This document shows positions 6,827-13,820 of a DNA stretch of 16,822 bases, one piece after another. The DNA is from CAZKCI01 sp964551475 (GTDB taxonomy: Bacteria; Auribacterota; Erginobacteria; Erginobacterales; CAZKCI01). Position numbers and translations under genes: made by a program. The stretch lies in assembly GCA_964551475.1 (NCBI GenBank), contig CAZKCI010000041.1, positions 1 through 16,822 on the forward strand, written 5' to 3'. A model generated the notes under the pieces. That model was not told the DNA's origin and ran no database searches. It saw only the letters and a list, made by a program, of their open reading frames with translations. Numbering within the stretch: the stretch's first letter is position 1; every line of letters starts with the position of its first letter.

Positions 6827-7408
6827 ATGCCGTTATCGGATGAAAAACTGATGCTTCTCTGCCGGCGGGGCAGCCTGAAGGCTTTCCAGGTCCTGACCGT
6901 CCGCTACCAGGACCGGCTGATGACCTGGCTCTGCTCGCAGATGAGGGATTACCAGCGGGCGCAGGACGTTTTTCAGGAGACCTTTCTTCGGGTCTGGCGT
7001 CGGAAGGAAAGCTTTCTGCCCCCGCACAAGTTCCGGACCTGGCTCTATGCCATCGCTCTGAACCTGTGCCGGGATGAATGGCGCAAAGCCCGGCGCCGCC
7101 CCGTTCTGGTCCCGGAACCGCCGGCGCCCGAAGCGGGGGAACGGCCGGCGGGAACGCCTCTGGCGGAACTCCCCTCTTCCGGACCGAGTCCCCGGGAACT
7201 CGCCGCGGCGCGGGAGACGGAAGCGATGCTGAATGCCGCTCTCGGTTTCCTTTCTCCCGAGCAGAGGGAAACGGTGGTGATGGCGAAGGTCATGGGTCTT
7301 TCCTGCGAGGAGATCGCCGAGATCAATGGTGTCCCCGCGGGGACGGTCCGCTCGCGTTTGCATTACGCGCTCAAGGAGATAAAGAAAAGGCTGAAGGCTG
7401 AAGGCTGA
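6827..7408 (+). CDS. ECF-family (sigma-70 group 4) RNA polymerase sigma factor
   Basis: A 193-residue protein with the two-domain ECF layout. Region 2 covers about 12-88: GSLKAFQVLTVRYQDRL, then DVFQETFLRVWRRKESF (47-63, core binding and -10 recognition) and FRTWLYAIALNLCRDEWRK. A Pro-rich linker covers about 91-125. Region 4 covers about 130-188: LSPEQRETVVMAKVMGLSCE with the helix-turn-helix EEIAEINGVPAGTVRSRLHYAL. It would redirect RNA polymerase to a regulon controlled by the anti-sigma factor encoded 91 bases downstream. ATG 6827 gives the usual short N-terminus, but no Shine-Dalgarno precedes it. Its last residues RLKAEG and the stop lie in three copies of CTGAAGG, as at the ends of the two genes to the left. 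Its position just upstream of gspC-I suggests, but does not prove, that it controls the secretion genes. Confidence 0.93.
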   Translation: MPLSDEKLMLLCRRGSLKAFQVLTVRYQDRLMTWLCSQMRDYQRAQDVFQETFLRVWRRKESFLPPHKFRTWLYAIALNLCRDEWRKARRRPVLVPEPPAPEAGERPAGTPLAELPSSGPSPRELAAARETEAMLNAALGFLSPEQRETVVMAKVMGLSCEEIAEINGVPAGTVRSRLHYALKEIKKRLKAEG

Positions 7409-7411
7409 AGG
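7389..7411 (+). repeat. GGCTGAA x3 repeat overlapping the sigma-factor stop
   Basis: Three direct 7-base units GGCTGAA cover the final codons and TGA stop (7406-7408). It is the same family as 5931-5958 and 5980-6003. Confidence 0.8.
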
Positions 7412-7433
7412 AAAACAACGTGTCACATGCCAC

Positions 7434-7470
7434 GGTTTCAACGTCTTGAACGACTTCAACGATTTGAACG
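7434..7470. repeat. TTCAACG/TTGAACG repeat
   Basis: Units alternate TTTCAACG, CTTGAACG, CTTCAACG and TTTGAACG. Alternate units are inverses of each other, so the run can fold on itself. It is related to the TTTCAACG repeat at 9445-9480. Confidence 0.65.
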
Positions 7471-7488
7471 TATTTCCCGTTTCACTCG

Positions 7489-7494
7489 TATAAC
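7489..7494 (+). promoter_or_regulatory. Possible -10 box close to the anti-sigma start
   Basis: TATAAC ends 5 bases before ATG 7500. TTGAAC (7464-7469) lies 19 bases upstream. There is no Shine-Dalgarno. This arrangement fits a leaderless or near-leaderless transcript, or is chance. Confidence 0.3.
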
Positions 7495-7499
7495 TTCCT

Positions 7500-8228
7500 A
7501 TGGACTGCAACCAGGTTAGAGACTATCTTGTCGATTCCGTTCTCGGCGGCGCCATACCGACCTCTGTCGCCTCCCATCTCGCTTCCTGCCCTTCCTGTCG
7601 AAGGGAGAAGGAAGAGCTGGATCAGGCCTGGACGGCGCTCGACCGCGTGCAGGCGGTCCGCTTCCCCCGCTCCCTTGCCCGCGAGACGGTGCGGATAGTG
7701 GCGGAGGAGGAGAAGATCGCGAGTTATTCGCCCCGCCGCTTGATCTTCGCTCCTCCGGCCATGGACTGGCGGACCGGTCTGGCCGCGCTCGCGGCGGCGG
7801 CCGCGGCTGTCGTGGTCATTTATTATGCCCTTGCTCCGAAAGAGGACCGCCTGATCGACCAGATGGCGTCCACCTTCCAGGCGGATTCGTCGCCTCTTCC
7901 GGACCCGGCCGCTACGCTGGCCTCGTTTCTCGGGCGGGCGGAGGAAATTCTGTCCGCGGCCGATCGCGGAGGCTATCCTCGCTGGGGCGACGTCTTCCGG
8001 GACATCTTTGGCGCCGACCTGGAGGGCCAGGCCCGCTATCTTCTTGACGCTTTCGCTCCCGACGCCCCCGCGCGCCCGGCCGTCCAGTCCGCCCGCGATG
8101 CTCTCTGGGCTCTTCTCCAGGCCGGACGGGGGAAGGAAGGGGAGGCGGTTGTGGTCCCCGCCAACGCAAACGTGCCGGAGGCTCTGCGGGCCATCAGGAC
8201 TCTGCGTGAAGCCAAGCCTAAGGATTGA
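7500..8228 (+). CDS. Zinc-finger anti-sigma factor (ZAS-type), single-pass membrane protein
   Basis: A 242-residue protein. Residues 1-35 carry MDCNQVRDYL and HLASCPSC, giving the H26-x3-C30-x2-C33 zinc-finger motif of anti-sigma factors that hold ECF sigma factors inactive. Residues about 92-112 (TGLAALAAAAAAVVVIYYALA) form one membrane span, so the N-terminus binds the sigma factor in the cytoplasm and residues 113-242 would sense something outside the inner membrane. The outer domain has no motif I recognise; it is Ala/Asp/Arg-rich and mostly helical in appearance. It follows the ECF sigma gene by 91 bases on the same strand, the normal sigma/anti-sigma pairing. Release from the sigma factor could be by proteolysis or by a conformational change; the sequence does not say. 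Confidence 0.88.
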   Translation: MDCNQVRDYLVDSVLGGAIPTSVASHLASCPSCRREKEELDQAWTALDRVQAVRFPRSLARETVRIVAEEEKIASYSPRRLIFAPPAMDWRTGLAALAAAAAAVVVIYYALAPKEDRLIDQMASTFQADSSPLPDPAATLASFLGRAEEILSAADRGGYPRWGDVFRDIFGADLEGQARYLLDAFAPDAPARPAVQSARDALWALLQAGRGKEGEAVVVPANANVPEALRAIRTLREAKPKD

Positions 8229-8239
8229 GCATCGACTCA

Positions 8240-8370
8240 GGTTCAAGGGTTCAACGACTAAAAGGTTCAACGGTTCACGGTTCAAGGGTTCAACGGTTGG
8301 GGGAAATGAAAACAACCGTGAACCCTGAACCGCTGAACCGTGAACCGCTGAACCGTGAACCGCTGAACCT
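8240..8370. repeat. Large inverted repeat of GGTTCAACGG units before gspC
   Basis: The left arm (8240-8298) is built of GGTTCAA(G/C)GG and GGTTCACGG units. The right arm (8314-8369) is the inverse, built of CGTGAACC and CGCTGAACC units. The gap is about 15 bases. The right arm ends only 7 bases before the gspC ATG. It could act as a terminator for the sigma/anti-sigma unit or mask gspC translation initiation. Confidence 0.75.
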
Positions 8371-8376
8371 GTTTTC

Positions 8377-9267
8377 ATGATTTCCAAACGCTATCTTACT
8401 TCGATCAACCTGACTCTGGCGTCGATTCTCGTCGCCTTCGGCCTCTATCTGGCCTGGGATCTCTTCCGCGGCCGCGAGATCGTCGAAGACACGGTGGCCG
8501 CGCCCCGCTCCCGGCCGGCGCAGGCCGTCACACCCGTTCCCGCCCAGGACGAATACGCCGTGATCGTCAACCGTGACCTCTGGAAGGAGAAGTTCGACGC
8601 GCCGGAGCCGGAGCGGATCCCCACTCCCCCGCCCCCTCCGATCCCCAATCCCAAGCTGAAGCTGATCGGGACGATCATGGGGACCGATCCCTCGCGCAAC
8701 CGGGCGATCATCGAGGACCAGGTCAACCGCACCGGCCAGCGGCTCTACGGCATCGGCGACGTGGTGGCCGGCGTGAAGGTGGTGGAGATCTACCGTTCGC
8801 GGGTGGTCTTGGACAACAACGGGAATCTTTTCGAGCTCGCCTCGTTCGAGAATTCGATCCCGGTTCCGGAAGTGACCGTTCCGATGGCCCGTCTCGTTCG
8901 CAAGATCGGCGACTATCGCTGGCAGATCAGCCGGTCCGGCCTTTATCGTTACATCAACGACAACGTGATGGGGGCGCTGAAGACCGTCGGCTGCCGCCCC
9001 TACTATCCTCCCGGGGCCCCGGCCCGGGGACCGAGCCAGGGCTACGAGATCGTGATTCTACCCAAGGATCACATCGCCGCCCGCCTCGGCGTGAAGCAGG
9101 GGGACATCATTCTCTCCGTGGATGACGAGCCGATCATCGGTAAAGTCCGTGCGCTGGAGCTTCTCAAGGAGGTCAATGACCGGGAAGAGATCACCGTCAA
9201 GGTGAAGCGGGCCGACGAGACGATCGACCTGGTCTATGAGGTCCAGGAGGAGCTGCTCGAACTGTGA
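8377..9267 (+). CDS. gspC: Type II secretion protein GspC, inner-membrane clamp with PDZ domain
   Basis: A 296-residue bitopic protein. Residues 1-9 are cytoplasmic. Residues 11-30 (LTLASILVAFGLYLAWDLF region) form the membrane span. A Pro-rich linker runs to about 92. The HR domain follows (93-155: LKLIGTIMG, NRAIIEDQ, YGIGDVVAGVKVVEIYRSRV), which contacts the N0 domain of GspD. The C-terminal PDZ domain covers about 200-290, with the core LGVKQGDIILSVDDEPI (237-253). GspC links the inner-membrane platform to the secretin and helps pick substrates. It is the first gene of the gsp cluster and is 246 bases from gspD, unusually far. No Shine-Dalgarno is visible before ATG 8377; the upstream bases belong to the GGTTCAA/TTGAACC inverted repeat. 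Confidence 0.93.
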   Translation: MISKRYLTSINLTLASILVAFGLYLAWDLFRGREIVEDTVAAPRSRPAQAVTPVPAQDEYAVIVNRDLWKEKFDAPEPERIPTPPPPPIPNPKLKLIGTIMGTDPSRNRAIIEDQVNRTGQRLYGIGDVVAGVKVVEIYRSRVVLDNNGNLFELASFENSIPVPEVTVPMARLVRKIGDYRWQISRSGLYRYINDNVMGALKTVGCRPYYPPGAPARGPSQGYEIVILPKDHIAARLGVKQGDIILSVDDEPIIGKVRALELLKEVNDREEITVKVKRADETIDLVYEVQEELLEL

Positions 9268-9285
9268 ATGAGCGTCTCTCGCGAT

Positions 9286-9353
9286 TCCGTGGGAGGGCCG
9301 TCTCGCCTGCCCCGATAACTGAAAGTTTCACATAGAAATCGGGGGCCCGATCC
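9286..9353. repeat. REP-like element 5, partial
   Basis: The left arm CCGTGGGAGGGCCGTCTCGC runs to CTGCCCCGATAAC and is intact. Only AAATCGGGGGCCCGATCC remains of the right side. It lies just after the gspC stop. Confidence 0.6.
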
Positions 9354-9360
9354 CTTTGTC

Positions 9361-9424
9361 GATTTGAGATCTCAGATTTGAGATTCGAGGCCTGAGATCT
9401 GAAATTTGAAATCTGAGATTTGAG
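9361..9424. repeat. GAGATCTCAGATTTGAGAT-type repeat
   Basis: Degenerate 7-8-base units (ATTTGAG, ATCTGAA, ATCTCAG) run across about 64 bases. ATCTCAGATTT on the left and AAATCTGAGAT on the right are inverse copies, so a hairpin is possible. The same family occurs at 15287-15381 upstream of gspG. Confidence 0.7.
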
Positions 9425-9444
9425 ACGGGATGGAGGGAAAACGG

Positions 9445-9480
9445 TTTCAACGATTTCAACGTTTTCAACGATTTCAACGT
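9445..9480. repeat. TTTCAACGA 9-base tandem repeat
   Basis: Four units of TTTCAACG(A/T) at 9-base spacing lie just upstream of gspD. Because the period is a multiple of three and there is no stop, the gspD frame runs through it as FQRFQRFQR, which can mislead gene callers into choosing the ATG at 9430. Confidence 0.8.
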
Positions 9481-9501
9481 GCAACTATTTCACCATTGAA
9501 A

Positions 9502-9506
9502 AAGGA
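9502..9506 (+). promoter_or_regulatory. Ribosome binding site that fixes the gspD start
   Basis: AAGGA lies 7 bases before ATG 9514. It supports this start over ATG 9430, which would add 28 residues encoded by repeat. Confidence 0.75.
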
Positions 9507-9513
9507 TCCGTCG

Positions 9514-11943
9514 ATGAGACACGCGCGTTTTCTGGCCATCGGGGCGGGGCTATTCGCCCTGTCCGTTCTGCCGCTCTTCCCCGCGGGGGCGCAGGAGGGC
9601 GCTCCCCCCCCTCCGCCCGCCGCCGCCCCGCCCGCCCCCGCCGGCGAGCCCCTGTCGATAGACGAGGCGGGGATGGTCAATATGGATTTTGAGAACCTGG
9701 ACATCCGGATCCTGATCAAGTACATCAGCGACCTCACCGGCAAGAACTTCATCATCGACGAGTCCGTCCGGGGCAACGTGACCATCGTCTCCCCGACGAA
9801 GGTCCCGATCGACGAGGCCTACAAGGTCTTCGAGTCGATCCTGGAAGTGAAGGGCTACGCCGCCATCCCGGCGGGCAAAGTGCTCAAGGTGGCGGCCAAG
9901 GGCCAGCAGGCCACCCGGAACATCGACCTCAGGGTGGGGAGCGACCTCTCCCAGATCGTCCCCGAGGACACCCTGGTCACCCAGCTCATCCCTCTCCAGT
10001 ACGTCAGCGTGGAGAAGATCAACAACGCGCTTGCCCGCCTCTTCTCCCGGGAGGCCGCGGTCATCCCTTATCTCACCACCAACACGCTGATCGTCACCGA
10101 CTACTCCTCCAACATCCACCGCCTGGTCAAGATCATCAAGGAGCTGGACGTCCCCGGCTACGAGACCCGGATCACCGTGGTTCCGCTGCGCTACGCCTCC
10201 TCGGAGACGCTCTCCACCGAGCTCTCCCAGGTGATCGAGCAGGCCGGCGTCCTCCCCGGCGGCCCGCCCGTCCCCGCCCGCCGCGGCCGCCCCCAGGTCC
10301 AGTCCAGCGAGAAGATGATCAAGATCATCCCGGACGAGCGGACGAACTCGCTGATCATCCTGGCCAACGACGAGGACACCCGCAAGGTCCTCGACCTGGT
10401 GAAAAGGCTGGACGTGGAGACCGAGCGCACCCACATCCACGTCTACTTCCTCAAGAACTCCGACGCCGAGGACATGGGGAAGGTGATGAACAATATCGTC
10501 TCCAAGCGCAAGCCCAAGGGCGAGGAGGCGGTGCCCCTGATCAGCGAGGACAAGGCCACCAACTCCCTGATCATCGACGCCACGCCGGAGGACTATGCCG
10601 GCCTGGAGAAGATCATCCAGCGCCTGGACGTCCTCCGCAACCAGGTCCTGGTCGAGGTCCTGATCGCCGAGGTCTCCTACGACAAGACCTTCGAACTGGG
10701 CGTGGAGTGGCGCTCGCTGGATGGCTTCCCCAACCTGGACGACATGAAGGCGGGGCGCTCCAACGCCGAAGGCTACGGGGAGATGCTCTTCGGCACGGGA
10801 TTGATGAACTACTCCACCGCCAGCACCAACCCGAGCAGCGGCTCCAACGGCGTCTCCCTGGGCTTCGTCCAGAAGATGGCCGGCGCCGGCACCTCCATCC
10901 CCGACTTCGCCGTCCTGGTGCACGCCCTGCAGACCAACCAGGACGTGAACATCCTCTCCACCCCCCAGATCCTGACCACCGACAACGAGGAGGCGGAGAT
11001 CAAGGTGGTCCGCAACATCCCCTACACCACCAAGTACGAGGCCGGCACGGGCGACTCGGCCCCGGCCCAGAACATCGATTACAAGGACGTCGGCATCATC
11101 CTGAAGCTGACGCCGCACATCAGCAAGGAGGGGATGGTGCGCCTGGAGATCGACCAGGAGGTCTCGACGATCGCGGGCGAGATCAAGGCCGGGCTGATCG
11201 TGACCCCCGAGACCTACGTCCGCCACACCAAGACCTCGGTGATTGTGGGCGACAACCACACCATCGTCATCGGCGGCCTGATCCGTGACGATCGCGACGA
11301 GTCGGAGGACAAGATCCCCATCCTGGGCGACATTCCCCTCCTCGGCAACCTCTTCCGCTCCCGTTCCGAGAAGACGCTCAAGACCAACCTGCTCGTCTTC
11401 ATCACCCCCCGGGTGGTCCGCACCACACAGCAGATCGCCGACCTGACCAACTTGAAGCGCCACGAGATGACCGAGATCGACAAGCGCATGACCGAAGAGG
11501 AGGCCCGGAAGGCGGCGGTGGAGACCACCTACCGCGAGGAAGAGCAGGCCCAGAACCGGGACCTCAAGGCGCGCTACGGACAGGTTACGACCGACTCCGC
11601 TCCCCGCTCCGCTGCTTCCGCCGGCGAGATTGGCCCCGACACCGAGCCCGCTTCTGTTTCTCCTGCCGTTCCTGCCGAACCTGCTTCTATTTCTCCTGCC
11701 GTTCCTGCCGAACCTGCCTCGCCTGCTTCTGTTTCTCCTGCCCTTCCTGCCCAACCTGCCTCTCCTGCCCAGCCTGTTTCTGTTTCTCCTGCCTCTCCTG
11801 CCCAGCCTGCTTCTGTTTCTCCTGATGTTAAAAGTGACGACTCTTCATCGTCGTCTCTCCTTGACATGCTTCCGAAGGTCTCCTTCAAGAAGAAGGACCA
11901 GGAGGGGGACAAGCGCAAGACCACGGAAAGGTTCCATCAGTGA
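9514..11943 (+). CDS. gspD: Type II secretion outer-membrane secretin GspD
   Basis: An 809-residue secretin, the outer-membrane channel of the T2SS. Residues 1-27 are a Sec signal peptide (MRHARFLAIGAGLFALSVLP, then FPAGA). A Pro/Ala linker precedes the N0 domain (about 48-135: MDFENLDIRILIKYISDLTG, FIIDESVRGNVTIVSP). N1 (155-215), N2 (217-306) and N3 (307-388) follow, each with the KH-like ending TNxLIIxA. The secretin barrel spans about 389-640, with TPHISKEGMVRLEIDQEVS and IVIGGLIRDDRDESEDKIPI leading to GDIPLLGNLFRS and NLLVFITPRVV. Residues 650-700 are charged and helical. Residues about 710-772 are a Pro-Ala-Ser-Val low-complexity tail written in a TCCTGCC-type repeat. The C-terminus is short and basic. 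A strong AAGGA supports the ATG at 9514. Its stop overlaps the GTG of gspE by 4 bases, so the two are co-translated. Confidence 0.96.
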   Translation: MRHARFLAIGAGLFALSVLPLFPAGAQEGAPPPPPAAAPPAPAGEPLSIDEAGMVNMDFENLDIRILIKYISDLTGKNFIIDESVRGNVTIVSPTKVPIDEAYKVFESILEVKGYAAIPAGKVLKVAAKGQQATRNIDLRVGSDLSQIVPEDTLVTQLIPLQYVSVEKINNALARLFSREAAVIPYLTTNTLIVTDYSSNIHRLVKIIKELDVPGYETRITVVPLRYASSETLSTELSQVIEQAGVLPGGPPVPARRGRPQVQSSEKMIKIIPDERTNSLIILANDEDTRKVLDLVKRLDVETERTHIHVYFLKNSDAEDMGKVMNNIVSKRKPKGEEAVPLISEDKATNSLIIDATPEDYAGLEKIIQRLDVLRNQVLVEVLIAEVSYDKTFELGVEWRSLDGFPNLDDMKAGRSNAEGYGEMLFGTGLMNYSTASTNPSSGSNGVSLGFVQKMAGAGTSIPDFAVLVHALQTNQDVNILSTPQILTTDNEEAEIKVVRNIPYTTKYEAGTGDSAPAQNIDYKDVGIILKLTPHISKEGMVRLEIDQEVSTIAGEIKAGLIVTPETYVRHTKTSVIVGDNHTIVIGGLIRDDRDESEDKIPILGDIPLLGNLFRSRSEKTLKTNLLVFITPRVVRTTQQIADLTNLKRHEMTEIDKRMTEEEARKAAVETTYREEEQAQNRDLKARYGQVTTDSAPRSAASAGEIGPDTEPASVSPAVPAEPASISPAVPAEPASPASVSPALPAQPASPAQPVSVSPASPAQPASVSPDVKSDDSSSSSLLDMLPKVSFKKKDQEGDKRKTTERFHQ
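11650..11826 (+). repeat. In-frame TTCCTGCC repeat encoding the GspD tail
   Basis: TTCTCCTGCCGTTCCTGCC, then GAACCTGCTTCT and related units, repeat with a 6- to 9-base grain for about 175 bases. They encode PASVSPAVPAEPASISPAVP-like sequence. The word is the same as in the intergenic repeat at 2131-2172, and the composition is unlike the rest of gspD. Confidence 0.75.
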
Positions 11944-13673
11944 GCAGCGTCGCCGACAGCAAAATCGGTGAGATCCTCCTCAGCCAGGGGGCGGTCACCT
12001 CCGAGGCCCTGGAGGACGCCCTCGCCCGCCAGCAGGGCCCCGACAAGGGGAAGAGGCTGGGCGACATCCTGGTCAATATGGAGGCGATCAGCCAGGAGCA
12101 GCTCCTCACCGCCTTCAGCCGCCAGCTCAACATGCCCTACCTCTCCGTCCTCTCCGAGGAGAAGGTGGACAAGGACCTGGTGGCGCGAGTGCCCCTGAAC
12201 TTCCTCCTCGCCCACCAGGTGATCCCCCTCAAGGAAGAGGACGGCGTGGTCACGGTGGCCATCTCCGACCCCCTCGACACCCAGCCCCTGGATGACCTCC
12301 GCCTCCTCCTCGATCGGGATGTTCGGGCGGTGATCGCCGCCGCCGACGAGATCGTCCGGATCGCCAACCGTTGCTACGGCCACGCCAACGGCGCGGCCGA
12401 GAAGATGCTGGAAGACCTGGAGGAGGGGGAGGAGACCGCCGCCCATGAGGTGATCAACGTCTCCCAGGAAGCCGAGGACCTGCTCGACATCGCCTCCAAG
12501 GCCCCGGTGATTCGCCTGGTCAACCTGATCATCTTTGAAGCGGTCAAGGCCCGCGCCTCCGACATCCACATCGAGCCCTTCGAGAAGGAGCTCCGGGTCC
12601 GCTACCGGATCGACGGCGTTCTCTACGATGCGATCACACCGCCCAAACAGCACCAGGCGGCGATCACCTCCCGAATCAAGATCATGGCCAACCTGAACAT
12701 CGCCGAGAAGCGTCTTCCCCAGGACGGCCGGATCAAGATCAAGATCACCGACCGGGAGATCGACATCCGCGTCTCGGTCATCCCGGTTTCCTTCGGTGAG
12801 CGGATCGTGCTCCGCCTGCTCGACCGCTCCTCCCGCCTCTACAGTCTCCACGACCTCGGGCTGGCCGAGGACCGGCTCAAGCTCTTCCGCAAGCTCCTCG
12901 ATCTCTCCCACGGGATCATCCTGGTCACCGGTCCCACCGGCTCCGGGAAGACCACCACCCTCTACGCCGCCTTGAGCGAGATGAACTCGACGGAGACGAA
13001 CATCATCACCATCGAGGACCCGGTCGAGTATCAGCTCCCCGGGATCGGCCAGATCCAGGTCAACCCCAAGATCGAACTCACCTTCGCCAACGGCCTCCGT
13101 TCCATCCTCCGCCAGGACCCCGACGTGGTCCTGATCGGGGAGATGCGCGACCTGGTGACGGCCGAGATCGCCATCCAGGCCTCGCTCACCGGCCACCTGG
13201 TCTTCTCCACTCTCCACACCAACGACGCCGCCGGCGCGGTCACGCGTCTGCTGGACATGGGCGTGGAGCCCTACCTCGTCTCCTCTTCGGTGGTGGCGAT
13301 CATGGCCCAGCGCCTGGTTCGCCAGATCTGCCCGCACTGCCGGGAGGCCTACCGCCCGCAGGAGGAGAGCCTGAAGGAGATCGGCCTCACGCTGGCCGAC
13401 GTCAAGGGGGGAGTCCTCTACAAGGGAAAGGGCTGCGCGAAGTGCTTCAAGACCGCCTACCTGGGCCGCTCCGCCATCTTCGAGATCCTGCTCATCGACG
13501 ACGAGATCCGCCGGATGGTCCTGGAGCACACCGCCACCGGCACGATCAAGAAGCATGCCCTGGAGAAGGGGATGCTCACCCTGCGGATGGACGGCGCCCT
13601 CAAGGTCATCAACGGGGAGACCACCATCGACGAGGTCCTCCGGGTGACCCAGACGGACATCATCGAAGCGTAG
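11940..13673 (+). CDS. gspE: Type II secretion ATPase GspE
   Basis: A 577-residue cytoplasmic hexameric ATPase that powers pseudopilus assembly. An N-terminal MshEN-type region (about 8-65) contains two related motifs, KIGEILLSQGAVTSEALEDAL and RLGDILVNMEAISQEQLLTAF. Residues 66-150 form the rest of the N-terminal domain. The N2-type module of the ATPase starts near 190 (APVIRLVNLIIFEAVKARAS, DIHIEP). Walker A is GPTGSGKT (331-338). The Asp box lies near IITIEDPVEYQL, Walker B is DPDVVLIGEMRD (393-404), and the His box is LTGHLVFSTLHTND. A zinc site has C464-PHC467 and C499-AKC502, the tetracysteine typical of GspE/PilB ATPases. The start is GTG at 11940, overlapping the gspD stop, preceded by GGAAAGG at 8 bases. 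PilB is an alternative family name, but the gsp neighbours settle it. Confidence 0.96.
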   Translation: MSSVADSKIGEILLSQGAVTSEALEDALARQQGPDKGKRLGDILVNMEAISQEQLLTAFSRQLNMPYLSVLSEEKVDKDLVARVPLNFLLAHQVIPLKEEDGVVTVAISDPLDTQPLDDLRLLLDRDVRAVIAAADEIVRIANRCYGHANGAAEKMLEDLEEGEETAAHEVINVSQEAEDLLDIASKAPVIRLVNLIIFEAVKARASDIHIEPFEKELRVRYRIDGVLYDAITPPKQHQAAITSRIKIMANLNIAEKRLPQDGRIKIKITDREIDIRVSVIPVSFGERIVLRLLDRSSRLYSLHDLGLAEDRLKLFRKLLDLSHGIILVTGPTGSGKTTTLYAALSEMNSTETNIITIEDPVEYQLPGIGQIQVNPKIELTFANGLRSILRQDPDVVLIGEMRDLVTAEIAIQASLTGHLVFSTLHTNDAAGAVTRLLDMGVEPYLVSSSVVAIMAQRLVRQICPHCREAYRPQEESLKEIGLTLADVKGGVLYKGKGCAKCFKTAYLGRSAIFEILLIDDEIRRMVLEHTATGTIKKHALEKGMLTLRMDGALKVINGETTIDEVLRVTQTDIIEA

Positions 13674-13753
13674 GAAACGACAAGAAAGCCGCGGATTTCG
13701 CGGATTATTTCAGGTTAGCTGATCACTGATTACTTCTTGTGCTGTTGCTGTTT

Positions 13754-13820
13754 TTGTGGGAGGGCCGTCCTCGGCCCGATCCCTGTTGACTTGGATCGCG
13801 GCGAGACGCCGCTCCCACGG
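13754..13820. repeat. REP-like palindrome 6, both arms intact
   Basis: The left arm TTGTGGGAGGGCCGTCCTCG leads to GCCCGATCC. The right arm runs from GGATCGCGGCGAGACG to CCGCTCCCACGG. It is flanked on both sides by TGATCACTGATTAC blocks, repeating the arrangement at 1038-1159. Confidence 0.8.

Noticed and set aside
6780..6851. A 23-codon frame (MYRIVQRLPPLPRIY start) overlapping the sigma start, as a possible leader peptide
   Set aside because: No Shine-Dalgarno, no conserved feature, and a short overlap of this kind is expected by chance.
8240..8370. CRISPR array
   Set aside because: Units are 8-10 bases, degenerate and contiguous, with no unique spacers; the same holds for the other repeat runs.
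7482..8387. A 301-codon minus-strand frame opposite the anti-sigma gene with GSAVHGSAVHGSAVQGS at its N-terminus
   Set aside because: The apparent peptide repeat is only the translation of the GGTTCAACGG inverted repeat; the rest is shadow of the zinc-finger protein.
9550..11754. A 734-codon open frame antisense to gspD
   Set aside because: It is rich in Gly, Asp, Leu and Val in the way expected from the complement of strongly biased GC-rich codons, has no recognisable domain, and lies opposite a certain secretin.
11937..13556. A 539-codon open frame antisense to gspE
   Set aside because: Same composition signature as the gspD antisense frame; gspE on the plus strand has all its family motifs.
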